Assembly: GCA_035771165.1 (NCBI GenBank)
Contig: JAWNZC010000327.1
Span: 1,735,501-1,799,500 of the forward strand
DNA: 64,000 bases
Reading direction: 5' to 3'
Source of the DNA: Paragorgia papillata
Lineage: Eukaryota > Cnidaria > Anthozoa > Scleralcyonacea > Coralliidae
The notes beneath the pieces were generated by a model. That model searched no databases. It had not been told where the DNA came from and was given only the letters and a program-made list of their open reading frames with translations. Positions 21,991 through 34,599 of this stretch are shown piece by piece. Every line of letters starts with the position of its first letter. Within the stretch, counting starts at the first letter, position 1. Both the position numbers and the translations under genes were made by a program.

Positions 21991-23384
21991 TTTAACTCTT
22001 ATCTAATATGGTTAGAGTGAATTTAAATATCATACCATGAGAGTTATCTACAATGAATGTATCAGTTACACCTCTTTGAATATACCATGCAATTGTAACT
22101 GAGTGCAGCACCTGTAACTCTAGAATTCCATCACTTGCATGCGATTTTGTTGCAAGGATATGCATCTTCATTAATACTGTATTCTAGATATAAGATGCAC
22201 ATGCAGACTGAGCATTCAAAAAGAATAATGAAAAACTCCTCATAGTATAAACTTTCATTAATGTAATTCTGATAACCAAAAAAACACAAAACAAAGGACA
22301 CTGAACACTGCACATGTTCAAGTTAAATTATGAAAGGTCTAGCTTATCCAAGTGCAGAAATAAATTTATTTACAGCCACTCTGTTTTTGGCATCTTGCTC
22401 GTTGCCGAGCAGTGTTGATTCACAGAATAAGTATAGGCGTTGATGCATTTAAAAGGATATCTTATGTTGAAAACATAATAAGATACCATCAGTAGACCCA
22501 AAGCATTTGCAAGTGACCCTCTGCAACAATGCAGAGGGGATCTAAAGGACCAAAATTCGAGCCAGAGCCAACTATCCGAGGAGTTTTTGTTTCTTCAATG
22601 GCGTTGTCGATTGATTCATCATCCTAGAGAAAAAAAAACACATCAATTTTGTAATAAGATCTACACAAATACTGGAATACAGATTAACCAGCAAATAGCT
22701 TAACTGTAATCAAGGTGGGTTAAAACGTGTACTGTTATTAAACACAACTTCAGAAGTTAGATGTAGTACCGTACTATGACATTCATATAGTTCGATCTAG
22801 AAAGAATAAGGCTCCATAAAAAGTTAAACGTACAATTATTTACCTGTCAGGCCATGCATGTATACAAAGCAAGTTGCCAATTTAGCAACTTTGTCATTTT
22901 ACTCCAGACGATATTTACTCTTTTAAGCAGATATATGACAGGTAAAGAGTTAACACTGACAATAAACTTTAGCTAGTCTGAGTGAGGCAGACCCAGCTTC
23001 TTTGCCTATGCTGATCATGCTGCATATATCTGCTACCATAAATGTTATTACTATTGCCTGTGCATTTCTTTATGTCAGTCCCTTTCCTGTGCTAATAAAC
23101 AACTTTAAGATCTCATTTGTCATGCTTTTGAATGTTTTATTGCTAAAATACAGTATTTGTTGGTATTGTGCAAACTTTTGTGCCTCCTTACACAGCTACT
23201 TCATCTAGCCTGTCCCAAACACAAACCCTAATCTTACAGTTATATATTATTATGTGTAAGTTATAATTATATTTAATTCAAACACGGGCAGCAGTCTTTC
23301 ATCAGAGGTGATAGCGAGTGTTTTACTTTTAATAAATCTGATCACTGCATCTGATACTAATGAATTTTTGACTGTGGCTTAAAA

Positions 23385-23564
23385 AATTCGGTGGTCATAT
23401 ATTTTGTTAGTGCATAAATATATTGTGTTAGTATATAAAAATATATTTTGTCAGTCCACAAAAATATTTTGTCAGTGCATAAATATATTTTGTTAGTATA
23501 CAAAAATATATTTTGTCAGTCCACAAAAATATTTTTGTCGGTGCATAAATATATTTTGAGAGTC
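23385..23564. repeat. 65-bp tandem repeat
   Basis: Units containing GTGCATAAATATATTTTGTTA and GTCCACAAAAATATTTTGTC alternate about three times next to the fold-back that follows. Confidence 0.8.
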
Positions 23565-24160
23565 CAAAACATGTGATTAAACAATTCGGGAAAAGAATAA
23601 AACTAAATGTTATGCATAGTTAAACAGTCTGACAATCAAAAACTGTTACCAAATAAATAGAAACAGTTGTTGCTATGGCAACAATGACGTTTCAAAATGG
23701 CTGGCAATTACCCTTCTTACCCTGGCAAAAACTAATTTAATTCAAAAAAAAACTGTGGTGACCCCCATTTTTTTCATTAAAACTTTTCTTGAAGTATGAG
23801 TAATCAATTGGCCGATTTAAAGAAAATTCTGTAGAACGAATAATTTTTTTCCCGGAAAAATCATGTTTGTTAATTTTTAGAAAATTTCGTTCTACAGAAT
23901 TTTTTAAAAATTGGCCTATTGATTACTCATACTTCAAGAAAAGTTTTAATGAAAAAAAAATTGGGGGTCACCAAAGTTTTTTTCGAATTAAATTAGTTTG
24001 AAGAGTAATTTAGCCATTTTGAAAAGTCATTGTTGCCATAGCAACAACGGTTTCTATTTATTTGGTAACAGTTTTTGATTGTCAGACTGTTTAACTATGC
24101 ATAACATTTAGTTTTATTCTTTTCCCGAATTGTTTAATCACGTATTTTGGACTCTCAAAC
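23565..24160. mobile_element. Fold-back element inside the 6-kb element
   Basis: The left arm from about 23565 (GTGATTAAACAATTCGGG) and the right arm ending near 24150 are inverted over about 270 bases, meeting near 23860. Arms keep features such as GTTGCCATAGCAACAA in inverted form. It is non-coding. Confidence 0.85.
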
Positions 24161-25214
24161 TTGTATTTTCCATTTTTCAAGAAACTGTGTGGAGCCACCT
24201 TAAATCGATTTTATTGCACAAAATATAACCTAGATATAACCTAGATATAAAACGACTTTGTAAAGACTAAAGTGCCTAAATTTTATGATTGATATTTAAA
24301 ACGATTATAACACCGGCAAAGAAAGAACGAAGACACCTTTAAGAAGTATTTATAAGCAAGCATGCAATTACTATATGCAGAACTATATACAACCAAAAAG
24401 AAACAAAACTTTTCACGTCAAAGACATGAAGCCATAATGTACTATATGTTGTTTTCTACTTGTTTCATCTTGTCAATTTCTTTTACTTTAGTTAATACAG
24501 AGTATTAAAAACGATGTATGTTAGATAAATTTTATGCAATATCTGAAACTGGCTGGAAGCACTTTGTGGCCGTTTTAGTCTACGCTGTCTGAGTTAAAAA
24601 ATATTAAGAGTTTTTGCAATGTTTGGTTATAGTATAAAATGTTGTGGTAACATGATAACAATTTTGCCGTGATTTGTACCCACTATAAATATCGTAAAGT
24701 TCTTACCGTCAAAAGATCTTTGATACAGAGTCGTATTAAGCTGATAGCGTTGATTTATCCAATTCAGTTCACGACTTCATACAGCAAAAACGAAGATTTC
24801 ATTACTCCAAACTCGAACTTTAAAAAAAGTTTCCACTTGGCCTGACTGCATGGAATGTTTTTATATTGGATTATCTAGCAGTCGAACATAAAAAATAAAC
24901 TCATGGTTATATATTTTTTGTTCATACAACTATCTTGACGGTTTTTGAATCGTGGTGTTCACGAAGAAAAACTCTAACTTTTTTAATACATTCCTAGGTT
25001 GATATCTTATTTTATTTTTTTATCAATCGTGAGCGGGCGGAATCCTAGGTAATGCTGCAATTTGATTGGCTGCGTGAGCGGGCAGTTTTTTACGATATCT
25101 GACCACGGTCACGGAATCCTAACTTTAATTTTAAAATTCATTTAAAATTGACCGATTTTCATAACTATATATTTCGCTTGCCACAGAAAAAATAAATTCA
25201 ACAGAGAGCTACGG
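24161..25214. other. Unassigned interior of the 6-kb element
   Basis: AT-rich, with no credible frame or RNA. 22000-23384 is likewise without a recognised gene. Confidence 0.5.
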
Positions 25215-25715
25215 GGATGCAAATGAGTTTTATTATCCAAATGGTTTTGACAACTTCATGTGTAAACAGCGAATTTTAAAAGAAACGCTGGGAAAACTGT
25301 GACAAAGCAAAATTTTCGAGTTGACATTTATAAAGAAAACAGTTTAAAACGGTAGGGAAAACATACATAAACTTGTGAACACAGTATTTTGAATCACTAA
25401 ATGAAACTATATAGAAATATATATAAAAAATCATACCACCAGATTAAGATAGAAAAGCTCAGTGAAATCTTTTGACACTAAACCGTCTTTTTTCTGTTAT
25501 CCGCCAACCGCTATACTCAACAAAACCGCTACAAGTCTTTTAACTTTTAGCCAAACATTTTCCACATGCCAACCTCATCGTCTCATGTCCTTGAAACTTG
25601 AAATTACAAATGGCTTACTGACAAGCATTTTCGTCTTCAAACTCGAGGACCACACTTTCAATTTTCATGGAGTCAGTCAAATATTGAAAGCGACTTTCCA
25701 AGCGAACAGCCAAAA
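25215..25715. repeat. Diverged dispersed repeat, partner of 11061-11565
   Basis: See the partner entry. A 124-codon + frame (25462-25836) overlaps this block but is not conserved in the partner copy, which argues against coding. Confidence 0.55.
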
Positions 25716-26239
25716 ACGAGCAAGCGACGAAGAAGAACGTCGAAGAATCTTTATCATAAAAAAACATTCAAAACTCGAAGATCTAGTTACGAAGGGAAGT
25801 CAAAATGCAGTCCAAGTGTTTTTAAAGTTTAGTTGACAAAAAAGGTTCCAAGCTTCCCTGTAAGACTGCATGTCGGCAGTTGTTTTCTCTCGAACGATAA
25901 ACTTTGGACTTTTGAATATCGCGTGAACGTCATCTCGATTACGCAACTTAATTGAATTATGTTAATTTCTCTAATTATGTAACAAAAAAATAAATAAGTT
26001 ATTTACCGTTTTGGTCGGTCTATTCAAATATGTCTCTTCCAAAGATATAATCTCGTTATAATTTCTTGTGTTTTACCGTTTTTTTCGCCAAAAATATTAT
26101 TTTCAAGATACAAAACCCTTCTTCCCCCAGCTGGACTTCGAACTGACATGAAGTGGCGTGATGTTTCGTCACAAAAAGTGCGCGATTTACCATATAAGGA
26201 GTGACACGTCATTAACTTGCAGTACAGTGTCAAAATGAC

Positions 26240-27345
26240 ACGCTAGCGTGTTCAGAACGGTGCCGTGTTGGGTGTGTTATTGAACCAACTTTGGCGATTT
26301 TGATGTGTTGTAGCGAATTTTCTGACGTGTTCTTGACTTTTGGTGACGTGTTGTAAAATTTGACGTGTTGTTTTAACACACTTGTTTCTCTTTAGACGTG
26401 TTCCTGCGACACATCTCAAAAAAGAGAACACACTGGGGTGTTATTGTAGAATTATCCCAACACGTCAACGCGTTTAAAAAACACACTCGCGTGTGGAAAA
26501 AACACGCTAACAACTCATTTAGTACACTAGAAATCTCGACGTGTAAATATCAACCGTATTAAATGAGTTAATGAGCTAATACAACTCTCATAAAAGATTT
26601 AGTAGTAAGTTCTTTCAAGGAGTTAAGGTCTTAACTCTTTTCAAGGATTTAATATTAACTCTCTTTAAGGAGATAATATTAACTATGTTTAAAGAGTTAG
26701 TATGTTGACTCTCTTTGCGGAGTTAATGCATTAACTCTCTTTGTGGAGTTAACATTAACTCTTTTTGAGGAGTTGACGCATTAACTCTCTTTAAGGAGTT
26801 AATATTACTACCTTTGAGGAGTTACTATAACTGTTTTATTGGAGTTATATTAACTACCTAGTCAAGGAGTTAATATTAACTCTCTTTAAGGAGTTACTAT
26901 TAACTCTCTTTTTAGAGTTAATATTAACTACCTTTGAGGAATTACTATTAACTACTATTAACTCTCTTTTTAGAGTTAATATTAACTACCTTTGAGGAAT
27001 TACTATTAACTCTCTTTTTGGAGTTAATAGTAACTACCTTTAAGGAGTTAATATTAACTCTCGTTAAGGAGTTAAAAGTAACCTAGTTAAGGGGTTAACT
27101 TAACTCCTCTTAAGAGAAACCCTTTTCAGTTGCAATTTAACTCCTAAAGGAGTTATTTTTAACCCTCATTTTGGAGTTATATAAACTCCTATGTTTATAA
27201 CTCCCACATAAGAGTTAAAACAATCCTTTTAACTCCGAAATGGAGTTAGTTTAACACTTTTTTGGAGTTAAATTAACTCCTATAAAACTAACTCCATCCG
27301 AAGGAGTTAATTTAACTCTGCTACCGGAGTAATAATAACTCCTCG
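26240..27345. repeat. Right subterminal arrays (GACGTGTT and GGAGTTAAT)
   Basis: From 26240 to 26520 words such as GACGTGTT and AACACAC recur. From about 26570 to 27345 units of GGAGTTAATATTAACTCTCTTTAA follow, about 25-30 bp each, with many palindromic GAGTTAAT/ATTAACTC pairs. Confidence 0.85.
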
Positions 27346-27357
27346 AAAATAACAGTG

Positions 27358-28085
27358 CACTTAAACAAACTTCTTCTTGAGAGCAGACAGCAAACGAGTA
27401 GGTTTCTTTATTTTACATTACGTTAAAAGGTTGTTACATACGAGGCTTTATAAAGTAGTGTTCGGCGTAGGAAGTGATTGTGTTGAAACACATTTATACA
27501 AATTGAAATATGCTATTTTAACGTTTCGGCAGCATACCAACCTTGCTATATGATGTTATAAAGAATTTTGCAGACCGACGTGAGTGTTATCTGCCTTGGT
27601 TTTCCGCCAAACGGCCGTTTGGTGCCTGTATAATTTGGGGGCAGATTTGGGGCCACATTGCATGGGGCCAAGCAAAACATTTTATTCCAGGCCTCTCACA
27701 ATTTCGGTCTGCCGCTACATTAAAAAGAGAGGCCTGGGAACCAGGCTGACTGTGATTTCATGTTTGCGTAAATTGCTCCCAATTACGCGAAAATCTGTTG
27801 TCATTACGTCACATATGGACCACAAACTCAAAGCGTCCAAATAGAGTAAACTCGCGTTGCCCTATTAATTTGGTATCATCGAAGTTTATAGACATTTTTA
27901 TAAAGTCGTGGACTGCAGATTTTAAAGATAACGAAATTCTGACATTTTTACCTAGAGTCCTTCATTAGATGAAATCATGGCTTTTGACTCTAAACGTCAG
28001 TTTTGCCTTTTTATTTTAAATCCGTTAGTTCAACACCTTTAAGCTTTTTTAAACAACAGATTGAACAGAACACACCGACTATAGC
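27358..28085. other. Unassigned
   Basis: Contains two overlapping short + frames (27543-27844) with no recognised similarity, and a degenerate GAAAC/CGTTTCGG repeat end near 27520. No gene is supported. Confidence 0.5.
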
Positions 28086-28767
28086 TTAGGGGCCGAATAC
28101 ATGGGGAAATTTCAGCCCGGCTACTGAGGTATGGAAAAGAGGAGAATGATTTGAATAAGAAACACGAAGTGTGGAAATCAGTCAAGTTGTCACAAACATG
28201 CGGCATAAAACAAACATATTTAGATGTGTATTTCAAATAAACCATATTTATTACGTCTTTATCGCTTTTCACAAGGCACTTTCTGGGGAGCACGGGTGGC
28301 GTGTGCTGTTAGCGCGCTGCCTCTCACCAAAAAGTTAAGCCCGGTTAGACGGGGTTAGTACTTGGATGGGTGAGCGCTTGGGAATGACCCCATTCGCGGG
28401 CTTCGACTCATGTGAGTTGAGTTGGAGTTGATCTCTCCTGTGCTTCGAGGGTTTTTCTCCGGTTTTCCTCCCTCCATAAAATCAACACCTAACATCTTAA
28501 TTAGCTGTGATCCGTGGTCTGAACTGTGTCGTATGGCGGCTGCCTGGAGCGCCTTTGATATGCCTCGACTCGGCCACGTTGATCTGCGTCCTTCGCAATT
28601 CAGCCGCTGGCTGCAAGTAAGGATGATTAGCCACCCAGTCCTTTATCCTTTATTCCACACTTCGTGTTTCTTATTCAAAACATTCACTCCCAGCTTTTTT
28701 CCATCCCCCAGTAGCCGGGCTGAAATCTCAGCCCGGGCTGAAATTTCCCCATGTATTCGGCCCCTAA
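28086..28767. mobile_element. MITE of the AGCCCGG family, host of a nested SINE
   Basis: Ends TTAGGGGCCGAATACATGG and CCATGTATTCGGCCCCTAA are exact inverts. Arms stay inverted inward through TTTCAGCCCGG and GAATAAGAAACACGAAGTGT. The arms are interrupted by a 370-bp SINE, so the MITE is older than that insertion. Confidence 0.9.
28292..28661 (+). mobile_element. 5S rRNA-derived SINE, full copy
   Basis: The head contains AAGTTAAGCCCGGTTAG and GTTAGTACTTGGATGGGTGA, the internal promoter part of 5S rRNA, followed by a unique body and a CCTTTATCCTTTATT tail. 5S-headed SINEs (SINE3 class) use the 5S Pol III promoter. Five other copies lie in the window. It is not a functional 5S gene because the 5' stem and 3' third are unlike 5S. 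Confidence 0.85.
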
Positions 28768-29437
28768 CACTGTACATCTCTATTATTCTTGTCGCGAGTA
28801 GTTTTTCTTTGTGACTTTGTGATTTTCCATAATTTGTCAAGTACGCGGCTTAATTTTGTTTTCCTTTCAAGCCAGTCGCAAACGATGATGGTTCACCTGT
28901 CACTGTATTGCTTGTAAATTGCTTTTTTATGTTAAACGCGCTTTCGAGTTGTTAATTGAGCAACCGTGTTCATGGGCAAAACGAATTAATCCCGGTTACG
29001 TTAAGGTAAACAACGCCGTTTACCGAACTACGCTTCATCGCTTTTTAATCAACACCAAATTTGAAAACTTTTACCAACGTTTCACCTTCTTTTGAAATAA
29101 CTTCAAATTTCACTCCTTTTTCTCAAATTTCAATAACGGGATTTGCGTAAAGAAAACGACACAGTCGTTTTGGCCTAGCGTGTATTTACGAACAATAAAA
29201 CCAGCAGGTGTTACGTTCTCACGACGTCACTGGATTAGCGAGATATCATCATTTTGGTTTGCTGTTTAGTAAGGGCTTGAAAAAACGCTAGTTATTATTT
29301 ATAAGTTTGTGATATTCGTTGCTTACATCTTGTATGTATACTTAATGATGACTTTTAGGTCGTTTTATGAAGAGTTTACATACGCCAGGCTAAGTATAGT
29401 GTCACGAAATTATTTTCTCGGCTGCAAAAGGAGATAT
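28768..29437. other. Unassigned
   Basis: Nothing recognised on either strand. Confidence 0.5.
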
Positions 29438-29753
29438 TAGGGACCTTAAGCAAAGCACAAAGCGTTGAATAATTTGCAGTCCCAAGCGTAATCCCAACAC
29501 CGTTCTTCGTTGCACATACAACGTCAACTGAAGCGTTTTTACGTTTTCAAGACGACGTTGTGGCAAAGACAGCAAAAGTTGTTAGTTTAGTTAGGCGTTA
29601 ATCTATCATACGTCATGTTGTCGAAGCTATGGCTGCTTTTTAAAGATCTTACAAAATACATAAAGCATACAATATACGATGTCCTGATCCATGGTTTCTT
29701 TTAAAGGTAGTAACTTATTTGCCGTCGTCGTCCTAGCTCGCTTAAGGTCCCTA
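29438..29753. mobile_element. MITE with TAGGGACCTTAAG termini
   Basis: TAGGGACCTTAAG at the left and CTTAAGGTCCCTA at the right are exact inverts, 316 bp end to end. Partial relatives of the right end occur at about 38015-38050 and 43235-43262. Confidence 0.75.
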
Positions 29754-30229
29754 TTACACGTATATATATATACATTCGTCAGCCTATATATCTGACGTTG
29801 AGTGAAAATGTTCTTCGAGCTATTTCACTCAGAAAAATTTCTGAGTTTTCTTAGCAATAAGCATTACGACAATATAACATGAATATCTCGTCATACGATT
29901 GTCAATAGATCGGGTATGGTCTGGAAACTCAGCAAACTTCAAAGCGCCTATATAATGAACTGTGATTTTATGTTGAATCGTACCTTACACCGTGCACATC
30001 CTTTGTTTTAGGTTTATTAATATTTAAATATAGCACGGTTGAGTGATTGAACTGAAACGTTGCTATTGGACAATTCGTTCATTATACTAAAATACAATGT
30101 GTTCAGTGACCGTGCACCGTGCACAAAAATGCATAAAGGCGAACAAAAAGATAGAACAAAGACTTTAGCTGAGTTTCCAACTAGATGTTGAATGACTATG
30201 GTCATACTTGCACATAGTCTCAGTAGGTC

Positions 30230-31500
30230 AATTAGCCTGCGTAGCCGGCGCTGAGGATTGGGACGGCTATAGGTCAATGGTTTAGAGCGTTTCACTGGCG
30301 GGAGTTGGGAACTAAGAAGTTTTTCTGGGTAAAATGGCTCGAATATCTATCTCTTTTCTTAACAACATGCACTATACGACATTAACATACATGTTATCAT
30401 CATACTTGAACACACAGCAGTATGCTATGCATCGAACTCGGTTATACCTATATTATACGTTCAAATCATCTGAGTCCCAGTAGCTCATATGGTTAGAGCG
30501 TCTTACCGCGGCAATCAGAAGGTTATGGGTTGGACGTTCGTATAATATCCCAGTCGGGAACTCAGAAATTTTTCTTAGTAAAATAGCATTTACACTCAAT
30601 TCTCATATTCGTCCTAGTATATATCCCTTCTCTTAACAACATTCAGTACGATATTAACATTTATACAATACCCTGGTTGCTATGCGTGTTTTCATTGGTT
30701 GTTGGCCATGATCTATTAGAGGACAGACACATGGTCACGTCAGATCACGTCAGCTAACTTGCTTTTTTCCTTCATGCCCCAAAATCCAGCAAGAGTTTCG
30801 ACAAAAACCTTTTAAATTTTTATTGTATAAAACAAATAGATTCCATTTTTTTGTTGTCTGTTCAGTTATAGATGCACAGAAGACGTCACAACGTGGTAAG
30901 AACATCAGTGACCCACTCGACTGCGTCTCGTGGGCCACTTTTTTGTTCTTACCACGTTGTGATGTCATCTGTGCATCTATAACTGAACAGACAACGGCAA
31001 AATGGAATCTATTTGTTAAATATCATACTATAGCTTGAGCGGTATATAATATCATGCACCGAACTCAACCTACGTTCAAAGCATCTGAGTTCCAGTAGCT
31101 CAATGGTTAGAGCGTCTCGATCAGCGCGGCGATCGGAAGGTTGTGGGTCGACGTTCGTATCCCGCTTGCAGGAAAGTCAGAATATCACAATTGAGTATAA
31201 TAGCTCGAAAAACATTTTCACTCTCATATTCGAGCTAGCATATTCATCTCTTCTCTTAACATACATTACGACATTAACATGTATCGTACTTGCACCGACT
31301 TTGCTTGCATGTTGCAGCTAGCATAAACTATAATTAATGTGCATCGAACTCAACCTGCGTTCAAAATCATCGTTAGAGAGTCTCATCAGCAATCAGAAGG
31401 TTGTAGGTTGGACGTTCGTATCCCGTTTGCATGGGAACTCAGTATTTTTTGACTAACATTTTTTTAGTAAAAATACGTTTATTGACACGCATATACGTGT
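30230..31500 (+). mobile_element. Tandem tRNA-derived SINE units
   Basis: Four units carry a tRNA-like A box (GTAGCTCAATGGTTAGAGCG) and a B-box-like GACGTTCGTATCCC, spaced about 250-270 bp once an inserted element is subtracted. Units start near 30270, 30484, 31092 and 31370. Arms that should pair in a tRNA do not, so these are tRNA-derived repeats and not tRNA genes. Confidence 0.65.
30661..31021. mobile_element. Hairpin-headed repeat of unknown class, copy 1
   Basis: This 361-bp block is the reverse complement of 58475-58838. One half is a long palindrome (TGCATCTATAACTGAACAGA in both orientations around a GTGGCCCACGAG centre), the other half is unique sequence ending CAATACCCT. The two ends of the element are not inverted repeats. 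It interrupts a tRNA-derived unit. Confidence 0.85.
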
Positions 31501-31576
31501 ATATATATATATATATAACTCATTTATACTAATTCATGAGGAAAATTCAAAGGTTTAATCAATGTCTGTTTACCCC

Positions 31577-31680
31577 GGTGCAGAACTGATATCAGTGTCC
31601 TTAAATGTGATACAGAACTGTTTAATAAAACATCAGTTCTGTATCACATTTACAGACACTGATATCAGTTCTGTAGCAAG
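31577..31680. repeat. Long hairpin
   Basis: AGAACTGATATCAGTGTC at the left and GACACTGATATCAGTTCT at the right bound arms of about 40 bases. It is probably a palindromic repeat end. Confidence 0.8.
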
Positions 31681-32010
31681 TGTACAGACACGAATGCTAA
31701 GTTGAATGCGAAGTGCATTCAACAATCTTGAGTAAGGTACGGTAGCGTCCTCATACAAGATGAAAATGCAAACAGTTGTTGAAGAACAATAACAAACTGT
31801 GATGATCAGAACGGCTATTTATGGCACGTCACTTAGAATATAAAATGTGGGACTAATACTAGCGCATGCTCACATCACTAATTTAATAATCGTAGCCTAT
31901 TAAACTTTACCTCGAAGGTTTATCAGCTCTTAACATGATGTAGTTTTCGCTATCTTAATAGACGTTTTAGAAGCCATTTACAGGATTCGTATACAGAACA
32001 GAACGGCCAC

Positions 32011-32042
<32 letters not shown>

Positions 32043-32108
32043 AATGATCAACAATCCTCGCCATCCCAGTTTCAACAGCATTTGTTAGATATTTGTTAGA
32101 TTGTTCAC

Positions 32109-32187
32109 AATAAAACATTTATTTCAAATTTTCAACGTTTCAGGGTGCTGCCCCTTTATCAAGAATCAGGGGCAGCACGCCCTGAAA
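32109..32187. repeat. Inverted pair CAGGGYGTGCTGCCCCT
   Basis: TTTCAGGGTGCTGCCCCT and AGGGGCAGCACGCCCTGAAA flank a 15-base loop, similar in plan to the other opposed repeat ends in the window. Confidence 0.7.
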
Positions 32188-32188
32188 C

Positions 32189-32351
<163 letters not shown>

Positions 32352-33336
32352 CCATCTATGTCTTTTGTATAGACTTGGCCAGATACTGTAACATCAGCGT
32401 TTACGAAAATATATAGGTTTATAGAGAGTTTAAATTATTATTACAGTCCGTTTTGCGCATGTCCATAGGATTTGAGTTCTTATAATTTTGATAACATTTT
32501 GATTAAAGTCTTGGGCGAATCAGTTCAAAGACTTACCACAGATCTTTCGATTTTTAGTAGTGTAAAAATCAAGCAAACTACAGAAACATTCTGGTTAGTG
32601 TGCAGGTTGCTTTTTTTCCTTTAAATTCTCCATCTCGAAAATTTTGAAATAAATGTACCTTATAGACATTTCTGGTGGCCTAATGCGACTTGAAGAATGT
32701 ATGTGTATATCTGACGATTCGGCCATCTTGTTTGCAAACAAGATCAACGACAACTATTGGCCGTGTAGAATGAGAACCAACAAATTGGATTTCAAGGGGA
32801 ACCCCTTGCAACAATAAAATCAACGAAAATGCGCAAAATAGACTGTATTGTACCCCTTTAACGATAATTCAAATTTCATGCGGTCGAGGAAAGAATTTCC
32901 TGACACGAACTAAGCCGGTTAGGCGGAACAGCCCGGACTCTTGTAAATAGCTTTTTATTCAAGATAATATGTCTGGGACTGGGCTTTGATATTTTTGACT
33001 AAGGGGGTGTTTACACGAGGCTGGCCCAAACTCAGGCCGGACTGATTTCGGGTCGGTTGTAGTGTTTTTAGTATAGATCGTTTTCATAGGTCCGGCCTGA
33101 GATTCAGTTCACGCTGGCCTAATCTCAGGTCGCCTGCTAGACTGAACTGAAGCACTTTCACCTCTCAAACTCAATAAAGTTTTAAATGAGATTGGTGTCA
33201 AATCCCCATAAAATGATGATTCTCCTGCTGTTTAACCTAGATTCTGTAATCGTTCCCTTAGATTTTTCTAAAGTGCTTGCTTCTGCATTTATCTATCTAT
33301 TTTTTTGTTATGCGAAGAGAGCGCTTTGATTATTAT
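32352..33336. other. Unassigned, with AGCCCGG-type relics
   Basis: From about 32910 to 33160 inverted words such as GGCCGGACTGA and TCCGGCCTGAGA suggest a decayed MITE. The rest is featureless. Confidence 0.45.
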
Positions 33337-33396
33337 TTTTTCGCAGAATTTTAGAGTGCTAATTAATAATTAGCACTCTAAAATTCTGCGAAAAAT
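33337..33396. repeat. Perfect hairpin, 28-bp arms
   Basis: TTTTTCGCAGAATTTTAGAG and its complement surround a four-base centre with no mismatches seen. Confidence 0.9.
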
Positions 33397-33633
33397 CTAT
33401 ACAGCTCGAGGGTAAATTTCATAATTTATTACACAACGGATGTCAACCGGCATATCTTTATGGATATAAGCGTCAGCTTTTTGTAACAATGTATCTTGTA
33501 TAGGCTGTTATTTTAATTTGGGTACTCGTTGAAGCGATGGTTCAACTGGAAGCGCAACTTCACTGGTTTGATAACTTGAAGGTACAGTCTAAATGTTTTA
33601 CTAGAATTGGCAGTTTTTAGCTGCTTTTATTTT

Positions 33634-34360
33634 CATGTGCTAAGCGTTTAAGGTCTTCATTAAGGTTTACGTGGGTCATTTCGGTAAAGCGCTCTCAATT
33701 CGTCAGAATTTACGCCACAAAAATAAAATAGATATCGTTAGAAAAAAGCTCTTATAATTTGTAGAATGCAATGTTGTATTTGATTTTGCAATAAACACAA
33801 ACCAATAATAGCAATTAATAATTTTTCTAGTAAAACCAGAGGTCTTCACTCAGGGCGACTTACAAGAACAAAACGTTTCATTATGTTCAAAAAAAATTTT
33901 CGCAGTTTGATTCCGAGATAAATTTCCAGCAAAACGGTGTCAGCGTTTTTTATTTATTTCCTGGTTTCGATTTTATGACTTATTTTGTCCGAATGTTGGT
34001 CAAAAAACAGCATTTTTAACTTTGGTCGTCAATAAAATCAGCAAAACTCGACATATCAAAAAAACGCTGACACGGTTTTGCTGGAAATTTATCTCGGAAT
34101 TAAACTGCAAAAAAAGATTTTGAAAAAAATAAAACGCTTTTTACTTGAGTCGCCCCGAGTGATGCCCTCTGGTTTTAATTAAAAAATTCACAACTAATAA
34201 TAGTTTGTCTTTATCGCAAAATCAAATACTACATTGTATTCTACAAATTAATAGCTTTCTAACGATATCTGTTCTATTTTTGTGACATAAATTCTGACGA
34301 ATTGAGAGCGCTTTACCGAAATGACCATGCAAACCTAAACGAAGACCTGAAGCATGTGCT
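33634..34360. mobile_element. Fold-back element, about 725 bp
   Basis: Arms of about 320 bases are inverted (for example GGTCATTTCGGTAAAGCGCT against AGCGCTTTACCGAAATGACC) around a short unique centre near 34000. It has no coding capacity. Confidence 0.85.
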
Positions 34361-34599
34361 CAGTTGCTAGAGTTTAGCGAGTTCATAATTCGAGTCAACA
34401 TGTTTTTTCTACAATACATCCTCATGCAGTTAGGATTAGTATGAGATTTCGCGAGTAGATCTCGTTTACTATATTTGAGGATACTTCTCATGACGCAGAT
34501 GCCTTGCCCTTGGGCTCAACTATAGTATATATAGAACTACGAACTGCTGAGATTTTTAGCAACAAACTACTGCATGACGTTTTGAGAGGAGCCCTTCGT

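Larger units (their letters stand above)
21297..27357. mobile_element. 6.06-kb TIR element with subterminal AACTCC arrays
   Basis: The first 31 bases (CACTGTTATTTTC then AGGAGTTATTAT) and the inverted last 31 bases agree at about 29 positions. Inside each terminus lies a long array of GGAGTTA/TAACTCC words in both orientations. This plan, short termini plus subterminal palindromic repeats, is that of a DNA transposon. No transposase frame is visible, so it is non-autonomous or gutted. I cannot assign a superfamily; the flanks show at most a 2-bp CA repeat. Confidence 0.7.

Noticed and set aside
25462..25836. 124-codon + frame inside the 6-kb element
   Set aside because: The homologous block at 11061-11565 does not keep the frame.
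28292..28395. Intact 5S rRNA gene
   Set aside because: Only the internal promoter region matches; the 5' end and 3' third diverge and all copies share a non-5S body and tail, so it is a SINE.
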